The notes below the pieces were generated by a model. That model had not been told where the DNA came from. It saw nothing but the letters and a program-made list of their open reading frames with translations, and searched no databases. A DNA stretch of 10,354 nt from an uncultured Flavobacteriales bacterium (lineage in GTDB: Bacteria; Bacteroidota; Bacteroidia; Flavobacteriales_D; Sanyastnellaceae), in assembly GCA_937897625.1 (NCBI GenBank), contig CALCNZ010000127.1, forward strand, positions 1 to 10,354, in the 5' to 3' direction. Below, piece after piece: positions 1-5,508 of the stretch. Position numbers and translations under genes: made by a program. Positions within the stretch are counted from its first letter, which is position 1; each line of letters begins with the position of its first letter.

Positions 1-380
1 GAAATCACCCACGGTCCGCGAGTCATGTGCTCCACTCCTCCAGCTATAAACACATCTCCTTCATTCGCATGCGCTGCACGAGCTGCTGTTGCAACGGCAC
101 TCATACCTGAAGCGCACAAGCGATTCAAGGTTTCAGCAGGAACAGTATGCGGAAGTCCAGCTAGCAAAACTGCCATACGCGCCACATTGCGATTGTCTTC
201 TCCGGCTTGGTTCGCACATCCCATGAACACGTCTGAAATAACAGCCGGATCCAAGTTCGGGAATTTCTTCATGAGTTCCGAAAGAACCACTGCAGCTAAA
301 TCGTCTGCTCTTACCGGTGCTAACGTTCCACCAAAACTTCCAATCGCGGTGCGAACACCACCTACTACGAATGCATTCAT
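1..380 (-). CDS. Thiolase, 3-oxoadipyl-CoA thiolase-like (C-terminal part outside window)
   Basis: This is the first 126 codons of a thiolase, read leftwards and cut by the window edge. Thiolases cleave 3-oxoacyl-CoA with CoA, or run the reverse condensation. The N-terminus has the usual thiolase opening (VVGGVRTAIGSFGG, residues 5-18), the nucleophile loop NRLCASGM with Cys89, and GGVEHMTRGP near residue 114. The stretch CANQAGEDNRNVARMA (about 55-70) is typical of the PcaF/PaaJ branch, which acts in aromatic and phenylacetate breakdown. The subfamily is therefore likely but not certain without the C-terminal His and Cys motifs. An in-frame ATG at 419 exists, but a -7-like box at 399-406 lies downstream of it, which favours the start at 380. 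The gene is divergent from surE. Confidence 0.9.
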   Translation of the reverse strand, partial: MNAFVVGGVRTAIGSFGGTLAPVRADDLAAVVLSELMKKFPNLDPAVISDVFMGCANQAGEDNRNVARMAVLLAGLPHTVPAETLNRLCASGMSAVATAARAAHANEGDVFIAGGVEHMTRGPWVI

Positions 381-398
381 ATGTTTATAAATCTTCGG

Positions 399-406
399 CA
401 AAGATG
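399..406 (-). promoter_or_regulatory. Probable -7 box for the left thiolase
   Basis: Read on the minus strand this is CATCTTTG, one mismatch from the Bacteroidota -7 consensus TAnnTTTG. It ends 18 nt before the thiolase ATG. A TTG at 430-432 (minus) lies 23 bp upstream, slightly further than the usual spacing to the -33 element. The position argues against the alternative thiolase start at 419. Confidence 0.45.
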
Positions 407-452
407 AAGAAATATTCATGAATGTGAGGCAAGTGAAGCTACTTTTCAAGCT

Positions 453-460
453 TATGTTTG
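453..460 (+). promoter_or_regulatory. -7 box for the surE-lpxB operon, nearly touching the start codon
   Basis: TATGTTTG matches TAnnTTTG exactly. Only four bases separate it from the surE ATG at 465. Because transcription in this phylum begins a few bases after the box, the mRNA would be leaderless or nearly so. No clear TTG -33 element is seen at the usual distance. Confidence 0.5.
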
Positions 461-464
461 CAGT

Positions 465-1238
465 ATGAATTCAGAACCTTTGATTTTAGTTGTGAACGAC
501 GACGGTATTACCGCAAAAGGGATCCGTTCGTTGGTGGAAGTGGCCAAGAAATTTGGACAAGTGGTGGTGGTTGCTCCAGATAAGGCACAAAGCGGAATGG
601 GACACGCAGTTACCATTAATGGCATTATTCGCGTTCAAGAACAACACATCTTTGGTGAAGGGGTTCAGGCCTATTCGTGCACAGGCACTCCAGCCGATTG
701 CGTGAAGTTTGGCATTTCGCAAATTATTAAGAAAAAGCCTGATCTCATTTTAAGTGGTGTGAATCACGGAAACAATTCCGCGACAAACGTGCTATACAGC
801 GGAACAATGTCAGCTGCACTTGAAGGCGCCATGGAAGGAATTACTTCGATTGGTTTTTCATTGTTGGACTACGCAGCAGACGCCGACTTCAGCGCATCTA
901 TGCATTACGCTGAAATTATTGTTCGTAATGTTTTAAACGACGATAAGCTTCCTGAAAATTTCTGTTTGAACGTGAATATTCCGAAAGGAAGCATTGAAGA
1001 AATTAAAGGCATTCGTTTCGCCCGTCAAGCCGAAGCTTTTTGGGACGACTGGTTCGAGCATAGAAAAGATCCAGGTGGAAGAGACTATTTCTGGTTAACT
1101 GGAACTTTCCACAATCACGACAAAGGCGAAGACACCGATGAATATGCGCTGGCAAACATGTATGTTTCTGCTGTGCCTGTTCAATACGACTTAACCGCCT
1201 ATCACACCTTAAAACACTTGCAACAATGGCCACAGTAA
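465..1238 (+). CDS. surE: 5'/3'-nucleotidase SurE
   Basis: SurE is a metal-dependent phosphatase that removes phosphate from nucleoside 5'- and 3'-monophosphates, and in some species from short polyphosphate. The 257-residue protein has the expected length and all metal-site elements: the NDDG motif with Asp12 and Asp13 right after the first beta strand, Ser43 in the loop APDKAQSGMGHA, and Asn100 in SGVNHGNN. CTGTPADCVKFG (72-83) is also family-typical. The start is fixed by the NDDG strand lying only a few residues in. It is the first gene of a packed operon; its last 13 bases overlap the next gene. A perfect -7 box ends four bases before the ATG. Identification is secure; the physiological substrate is not visible from sequence. 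Confidence 0.97.
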   Translation: MNSEPLILVVNDDGITAKGIRSLVEVAKKFGQVVVVAPDKAQSGMGHAVTINGIIRVQEQHIFGEGVQAYSCTGTPADCVKFGISQIIKKKPDLILSGVNHGNNSATNVLYSGTMSAALEGAMEGITSIGFSLLDYAADADFSASMHYAEIIVRNVLNDDKLPENFCLNVNIPKGSIEEIKGIRFARQAEAFWDDWFEHRKDPGGRDYFWLTGTFHNHDKGEDTDEYALANMYVSAVPVQYDLTAYHTLKHLQQWPQ

Positions 1239-1534
1239 AAAAAGGAAAGTTCGACACGTTCGTATATGGTCTAATAGCGGGAATTCTCGGCGCTGGAGTT
1301 GGTTTCGTTGTTTTCGGATTTTTAATAGCTCAGGCCAACGGACAAACCTTTAAAAGATTCATTGAAACCTTGGTGCAAGGCAGCGATATTTTTCACGACA
1401 AACTTGTAACTGTGAGCATTTTATTCGACGTGATTTTGTTCTTTGTCATGATTCGTCGTGAGTATTACAATTTCTGTAAAGGACTTCTTGCTGTAGTCAT
1501 CGTTAGTGTGCCTGTTGCTATTTATTTATACTGA
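1226..1534 (+). CDS. Small three-helix membrane protein between surE and lpxB
   Basis: I do not recognise a named family for this 102-residue protein. A short basic N-terminus (ATVKKGKF) is followed by a glycine-rich hydrophobic helix at about 11-36, an amphipathic loop at about 40-56, a second helix at about 57-76 ending in Arg-Arg, and a third at about 83-102 that reaches the C-terminus. It is probably an inner-membrane protein. Translation is likely coupled on both sides: the ATG lies inside the end of surE (13-base overlap) and its TGA shares one base with the lpxB ATG. That packing supports a real gene and suggests, but does not prove, a role linked to lipid A or envelope assembly. Confidence 0.85.
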   Translation: MATVKKGKFDTFVYGLIAGILGAGVGFVVFGFLIAQANGQTFKRFIETLVQGSDIFHDKLVTVSILFDVILFFVMIRREYYNFCKGLLAVVIVSVPVAIYLY

Positions 1535-2658
1535 TGCAACCAGGAAAGAAATTCTTTTTCATCGCAGGTGAAGCTTCTGGCGATTTGCATGCTAGCAATT
1601 TAGCCTTGGCTCTGTTGAAGGAAGATCCAACGCTTCAACTCATCGGTTGGGGCGGCGACTTGATGCAAAAAGAAGGCGTGAAGATTTCCACTCACTTCAA
1701 AGACTTGGCCTTCATGGGGTTTTGGGAAGTGGTGAAAAACATTCGCACCATTTTCAAAAACATTCAGCGTTGCAAAGATGAAATTCTGAATGAAAAACCT
1801 GATGCAATCATTCTTATCGATTATCCGGGTTTCAACCTGCGCATAGCGGCATGGGCGAAGGAACAAGGCATTCCGGTGTACTATTACATTGCTCCGCAAA
1901 TTTGGGCATGGAAGGAAAATCGCGTTACTAAAATTAAACGCGACGTTACAGAACTCTACGCAGTTCTTCCATTTGAAAAAGATTTTTACGCACGAAAAGG
2001 CATGGACGTTCAATTTGTTGGACATCCGTTGCTCGACGAAGTGAACAAACGCAAGCGCGTTTCTCCAGAAGAATTTCGCAAACGCTACTTCTTAGATGAG
2101 CGTCCGATTATTGCTTTGCTTCCTGGAAGCCGCCAGCAAGAAGTCACGCGCATGTTGAATGTCATGTTGGAAATGAAATACAAATTCCCCGAGCATCAGT
2201 TTATCATTGCAGGCGCCCCCTCCCTTCCGGAAAATATTTACAAAGAGATTATTGGAAAACACAAAGTGAGTTTGTTCTATAACGTGACTTACGATTTGTT
2301 GGAAGCCAGCGAAGCTGCTTTGGTAACGAGCGGAACGGCCACGCTGGAAACGGCATTGCTGAATACTCCTCAGGTGGTGTGCTACAAAGCGAATGCTATT
2401 TCTTTCGCCATTGCGAAACGCTTGGTGAAAATCAAATTCATTTCCTTAGTGAATTTATTATTGAATCGCGAAGCGGTTCGCGAGCTCATTCAAGACGAAT
2501 GGAATGTTGCGCAAGCGGAAGAAGAACTGCGCGCAGTTCTAGTCGGTGGAACAAAGCGCGACGCCGTTTTAGCATCATACGCTGAATTGAAAGCATCTCT
2601 TGGAAACGGCGGAGCTTCGGAGTTAACGGCCAAACTTATTTTGAAAAGACAATCTTAA
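1534..2658 (+). CDS. lpxB: Lipid-A-disaccharide synthase LpxB
   Basis: LpxB is the GT19 glycosyltransferase that joins UDP-2,3-diacylglucosamine to lipid X, giving the tetraacylated disaccharide of lipid A on the cytoplasmic face of the inner membrane. The 374 residues match the family length. Visible motifs in order: AGEASGDLHASNL (11-23), LIDYPGFNLR (94-103) with Asp96, the counterpart of the conserved catalytic aspartate region, YYIAPQIWAW (117-126), FVGHPLLD (161-168), LLPGSRQQEV (195-204), and the nucleotide-sugar site SGTATLETAL (266-275). The C-terminal NREAVRELIQ (311-320) is also typical. The start overlaps the preceding stop in an ATGA arrangement, so translation is probably coupled. 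Its TAA shares bases with the stop of the convergent gene. Confidence 0.97.
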   Translation: MQPGKKFFFIAGEASGDLHASNLALALLKEDPTLQLIGWGGDLMQKEGVKISTHFKDLAFMGFWEVVKNIRTIFKNIQRCKDEILNEKPDAIILIDYPGFNLRIAAWAKEQGIPVYYYIAPQIWAWKENRVTKIKRDVTELYAVLPFEKDFYARKGMDVQFVGHPLLDEVNKRKRVSPEEFRKRYFLDERPIIALLPGSRQQEVTRMLNVMLEMKYKFPEHQFIIAGAPSLPENIYKEIIGKHKVSLFYNVTYDLLEASEAALVTSGTATLETALLNTPQVVCYKANAISFAIAKRLVKIKFISLVNLLLNREAVRELIQDEWNVAQAEEELRAVLVGGTKRDAVLASYAELKASLGNGGASELTAKLILKRQS

Positions 2659-3329
2659 TCCTTGCGATGAAATAAAGAACGGAAATTCGAAAAAGGAATA
2701 TCGCAAGAATAAGAGCACATCACGACATTACCGGTTTTATCCGTTAGATAATCTTTTAATTTAGGGAAACGCATAACTGAGAATTGAATCGCTCGAGTTC
2801 TCGCTTGCCCCTCTAGGAGCTTGTGATTCCAGGTTACACCGAAATCTAGGCGAAGCATCGCAGGAAGAAAATCTCGTGCCATCCATAAACTTCTAAACTC
2901 GTAATAAGGTCCAGAATAAAAAACCCCTTTCGCATGATTCGCCAAAGGAACGTGCAGTGATGTCCCCAATAAATAATAATACTTTTTTCTTTTTGAAGGG
3001 AACTCCCAATGAAAATGAAAATCTGTCAAATAAGATTTTAAATAAATCCGAGCATAAGACGTGACATTCTGCCCTTCCCTTCTAAAAGAAGCATATTTCG
3101 AAAACCCCAAGCCAACAGTACTTCTGATTGATCTCGCATTGGTCTTACAGTAATCTATTCCAACAAATGGATTCGGGGAAACGAGGTAATGGGCAGTATG
3201 AATGCCCTTCGAAACGTTCGCCTTTCCAACGTAAAAACCTGCATAAAAGTTCCACTTGTGCGAAGAAGACTGTGCCAAAGACAAGAAAGAATTGAACACC
3301 ATTAAAATAAGACAGAGAATTCTAGTCAT
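2655..3329 (-). CDS. Exported protein of unknown function, possible small outer-membrane barrel
   Basis: No family is recognised. The frame is open from 3542, but I place the start at the ATG at 3329 because it opens a clean signal peptide (TRILCLILMVFNSFLSLAQ, cleavage after Gln20) and lies 19 nt after a perfect -7 box at 3349-3356. The 224-residue product is rich in aromatic residues (FYAGFYVG, KKYYYLLG, YSGPYYEF) and has alternating hydrophobic/polar stretches with glycines, as in small beta-barrel or porin-like outer-membrane proteins; this is an inference from pattern only. The protein is basic overall. The gene is more A+T rich than its neighbours, which may mean relaxed selection or later acquisition. 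It is convergent with lpxB and overlaps it by four bases. Confidence 0.7.
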   Translation of the reverse strand: MTRILCLILMVFNSFLSLAQSSSHKWNFYAGFYVGKANVSKGIHTAHYLVSPNPFVGIDYCKTNARSIRSTVGLGFSKYASFRREGQNVTSYARIYLKSYLTDFHFHWEFPSKRKKYYYLLGTSLHVPLANHAKGVFYSGPYYEFRSLWMARDFLPAMLRLDFGVTWNHKLLEGQARTRAIQFSVMRFPKLKDYLTDKTGNVVMCSYSCDIPFSNFRSLFHRKD

Positions 3330-3542
3330 GATATTAAAATGTGTAAGACAAACGTAATGACGAAAGCTAACCTCTGCACAATCTATTTCTGGGACATCAC
3401 AAGAGCCAGATTTTTCAATGAATCTCTCACTCAACATATGCCCTGACATATTGTAAATATACAATTTCAAATTTAACTGATCTTTATAATTTGAGATAAT
3501 TACAACTTTATGCTTCATCACCACTACATCCGTTTCCGGTAA
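3330..3542 (-). pseudogene. Open stretch resembling the tail of a type IX secretion C-terminal domain
   Basis: Read leftwards from the stop codon at 3543-3545, this frame encodes about 70 residues that resemble a Por-type C-terminal sorting domain: a hydrophobic strand (KVVIIS), then LKLYIYNMSGHMLSER, then a polar stretch ending in a proline strand and HYVCL. Strand - 'xIYNxxGxxL' - 'YVxL' is the typical order in type IX cargo tails. There is no cargo body upstream: the frame is closed at 3543 and I see no convincing continuation in other frames up to 3633. It runs without a stop into the signal-peptide gene at 3329. It may be a decayed gene end whose sequence now supplies a promoter, or a chance resemblance. 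With 3543-3633 it forms the 304-bp gap between the divergent genes; I see nothing else there apart from a weak possible promoter at 3622. Confidence 0.35.
3349..3356 (-). promoter_or_regulatory. -7 box for the exported unknown gene at 3329
   Basis: The minus strand reads TACGTTTG, a perfect TAnnTTTG. A TTG at 3379-3381 lies 22 bp upstream as a possible -33 element. The box ends 19 nt before the ATG at 3329, the same distance as for the thiolase at 8565. It lies inside the upstream open frame, so that frame is unlikely to be the translated N-terminus of the gene. Confidence 0.55.
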
Positions 3543-3621
3543 TTATTGCACCCACTCGTTTTCCCTCTCAAAAGTGTGAAAAACTTAGTCATCCCTCCTA
3601 TTTCCGCTCGCTTTATGATGT

Positions 3622-3629
3622 TACATTCG
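3622..3629 (+). promoter_or_regulatory. Weak -7-like box before the SpoIID/LytB gene
   Basis: TACATTCG differs from TAnnTTTG by one base and ends four bases before the ATG at 3634, echoing the surE arrangement. No TTG element is found upstream at the usual spacing, so this is only a candidate. Confidence 0.2.
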
Positions 3630-3633
3630 TTCA

Positions 3634-4797
3634 ATGAGGAGATTGGTGGTGATTTTAATTTTAATACTTTGCTCAAAACTTAGCCTAGCTCAAAGCATCG
3701 TTCGCTTAGAGCTGCTTTCACAAAAAAGTTGGACCTACCTCTATGTGCAGTGCACGGATAGTTTCCATATACAATGCGACACGATAGATATTCACATTCC
3801 GAGTGAGCATACCGTTGTGTTTATGTTGAATGGAAAAAACATTCAAGTCAAGACTGATCCTTACAGAACTATTCAAACTTCGAAAGCCAGTTTTTTTTCA
3901 TTGAAAAACGAAGCGCTTTTCGCTCTCATGCAAAACTCAAAATCGTTTGTCTTCAAATACGAAGGTGCATTCTCTCTTCTACCCGTAGATAAAAAATTAC
4001 AAGTCATTAATTCAATTCCGTTGGAAGAATATGTGGCAGGAGTTGTTGATGCCGAAGGCGGAGCGAACAAGCCTCTAGAGTATTACAAAGTGCAAGCAAT
4101 TCTGAGCAGAACGTACGCCCTTCGCAATCATGAAAGACACATTGGATATGATGTCTGCGATGGAACGCATTGCCAAGTTTACCATGGCATTTCAAAAAAA
4201 GACATCGATATTTTTACCGCTGTAAAGGCCACAGAAAATTTGGTGATTGTCGATAGCACTGCCCAATTAATCACAGCATTTTTCCATAGCAACTGCGGCG
4301 GACAAACCTGCAGTGCGCAAGATGTATGGAAAGCAAACCTCTCTTATTGCGTTGGAAAGAAAGACCCTTATTGTATGGGCATGCCAAACAGCTCTTGGGA
4401 AAAACGCATGACCGCAAATGAATGGAAAAACTATTTGGCAACAAAGAATATTTCCGTCAGCGATACAGCAGCTTGTATCGCAGGAAGCATGAATTGCAGC
4501 GCGAATAAGAGACCTTACTACTACATTCAAAATAACACTTCACTTCCAACCAAAGACATGCGGACCGATTTGAAATTAAAGTCGGCGTATTTCCACATTG
4601 AAGAACTCGACAATGAAATTGTCCTACACGGAAGAGGCTTCGGACACGGTGTTGGACTTTGTCAAGAAGGTGCCATGAACATGGCGCGCAAGGGAAAATC
4701 GGCAGAGGACATTCTTCACTTTTATTTCAGCGGTGTGCACATAGTGCCGTTCGATAAGCAATGGCTTTTTAAGGAGAGTTTACCAAATACTCCGTAG
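3634..4797 (+). CDS. Exported SpoIID/LytB-domain protein, probable peptidoglycan lytic transglycosylase
   Basis: SpoIID-type enzymes cut glycan strands of peptidoglycan, preferring strands stripped of stem peptides. This 387-residue protein starts with a signal peptide (RRLVVILILILCSKLSLAQ, cleavage after Gln20). A beta-rich region fills about 20-120. The SpoIID core begins at IPLEEYVAGVVDAEGG (128-143), where Glu141 is in the place of the catalytic glutamate. AILSRTYALRNH (155-166) and FFHSNCGGQTCSAQDVW (216-232) follow, then the C-terminal signature HGRGFGHGVGLCQEGAM (332-348). His169, Cys175, His179 and Cys180 have spacing close to the zinc site reported, as I recall, for Clostridioides difficile SpoIID. 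The extra cysteine pairs (221/226, 239/247, 281/288) suit disulphides in the periplasm. In a non-sporulating lineage the role is presumably wall remodelling. The stop is followed one base later by the 12-bp repeat array. Confidence 0.88.
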   Translation: MRRLVVILILILCSKLSLAQSIVRLELLSQKSWTYLYVQCTDSFHIQCDTIDIHIPSEHTVVFMLNGKNIQVKTDPYRTIQTSKASFFSLKNEALFALMQNSKSFVFKYEGAFSLLPVDKKLQVINSIPLEEYVAGVVDAEGGANKPLEYYKVQAILSRTYALRNHERHIGYDVCDGTHCQVYHGISKKDIDIFTAVKATENLVIVDSTAQLITAFFHSNCGGQTCSAQDVWKANLSYCVGKKDPYCMGMPNSSWEKRMTANEWKNYLATKNISVSDTAACIAGSMNCSANKRPYYYIQNNTSLPTKDMRTDLKLKSAYFHIEELDNEIVLHGRGFGHGVGLCQEGAMNMARKGKSAEDILHFYFSGVHIVPFDKQWLFKESLPNTP

Positions 4798-4798
4798 T

Positions 4799-4906
4799 TC
4801 CTGCGGAAGGTCCAAGGGAAGGTTCTACGAAAGGTCCGATGGAAGGTTCTATGAAAGATTCTGCGAAAGGTCCAAGGGAAGGTTCTACGAAAGGTGCTTC
4901 GCAAGA
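4799..4906. repeat. Nine tandem 12-bp units with covarying dyad arms
   Basis: Nine contiguous 12-bp units fit T-X-C-NNN-G-X'-A-AGR. The X/X' pairs in order are C/G, C/G, T/A, C/G, T/A, T/A, C/G, T/A, G/C: always complementary. Middle triplets are TGC, AAG, TAC, GAT, TAT, TGC, AAG, TAC, TTC. Units 1-3 (4799-4834) and 6-8 (4859-4894) are a 60-bp higher-order duplication that differs only at 4800/4860 and 4806/4866, which is one X/X' pair. The array starts one base after the stop of the SpoIID gene and its last two units encode the C-terminus and stop of the convergent yigZ-like gene. There are no spacers, so it is not CRISPR. The arms are only 3 bp, so each unit alone is a weak hairpin. It may be a protein-binding array, a structured 3' end for both transcripts, or a minisatellite evolving by quasi-palindrome correction. 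Confidence 0.9.
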
Positions 4907-5502
4907 CTTTCTACTTTCAATGTATTCAATCGCAGATCTTTCAGAACGCTTAAAAGTTGTGCTTCCATTTCTTCTTTAATGGAAATTTCAATCTTGAAAT
5001 CCATTTCAACCGTTGTGTTTATTTTTCGGAATGAAAGCCTGTTCAACGCATTCATGAGTGCGGGAGTTTCTTCATGACTTACTTCCAAAACATATTGAAC
5101 TTCAACTTCACATTCCTCTACTCCACTTTCATCGAGTGCTAACTTCGCAGCGTTTTTGTAGGCATCTATTAATCCAGACACTCCCAATTTCGTTCCACCG
5201 TAATAGCGAATCACAGCGACTAAAACTTCTGTGAGTTTCGCTGATTTAATTTGATTAAGTATCGGTTTTCCTGCAGTACCACCGGGCTCTCCATCGTCGG
5301 AACTTCGCTCCAACTTTTCATGAATAGACAATTGATACGCGAAACAAATGTGCGTGGCCTGCGGATGTTCCTCCCACAAATTCTGAATGATTTGCTTCGC
5401 TTGTTTCTCAGAATGAACACGAAAGGTTCTTCCAATGTGCTTGCTTCCGCTGACCTTGTAAAGCGATTCTGCTTCTTTCGAAATGGTGCGGTAACTCGCC
5501 AT
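4885..5502 (-). CDS. yigZ: YigZ/IMPACT (UPF0029) family protein
   Basis: YigZ proteins are the bacterial relatives of eukaryotic IMPACT, a regulator of the Gcn2 kinase; the bacterial role is poorly defined, with nucleic-acid or ribosome binding suggested. The 205-residue length fits. Signatures are the N-terminal domain motif ATHICFAY (49-56), SDDGEPGGTAGKPIL (68-82) and RYYGGTKLGVSGLIDAY (99-115), followed by the second, ferredoxin-like domain from about 135. The last codons, for LAKHLS and the TAG stop, are formed by units 8 and 9 of the 12-bp repeat array, so the C-terminal end has probably been rewritten by the repeat. The start is six bases after the stop of the sugar dehydratase gene, so the two are probably co-transcribed. 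No Shine-Dalgarno is visible. Confidence 0.92.
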   Translation of the reverse strand: MASYRTISKEAESLYKVSGSKHIGRTFRVHSEKQAKQIIQNLWEEHPQATHICFAYQLSIHEKLERSSDDGEPGGTAGKPILNQIKSAKLTEVLVAVIRYYGGTKLGVSGLIDAYKNAAKLALDESGVEECEVEVQYVLEVSHEETPALMNALNRLSFRKINTTVEMDFKIEISIKEEMEAQLLSVLKDLRLNTLKVESLAKHLS

Positions 5503-5508
5503 GAAGAA

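Noticed and set aside
381..419. Longer thiolase start at 419 adding 13 residues
   Set aside because: Thiolases normally begin just before the VVGGVRT strand, and a promoter-like box at 399-406 would lie inside the longer coding region.
3524..3590. Short minus-strand frame of about 22 codons beginning near 3590 after a GGAGGG sequence
   Set aside because: The purine run is too close to the ATG, the peptide has no recognisable feature, and Shine-Dalgarno use is not seen elsewhere in this window.
4722..4904. 60-residue minus-strand frame made of (T-F-x-R)-like repeats over the 12-bp array
   Set aside because: Any frame across a 12-bp repeat is periodic and tends to stay open; this one overlaps the ends of two well-supported genes and has no start signal or non-repeat domain.
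4799..4906. CRISPR array
   Set aside because: Units are 12 bp and directly abutting, with no unique spacers and no nearby cas genes.
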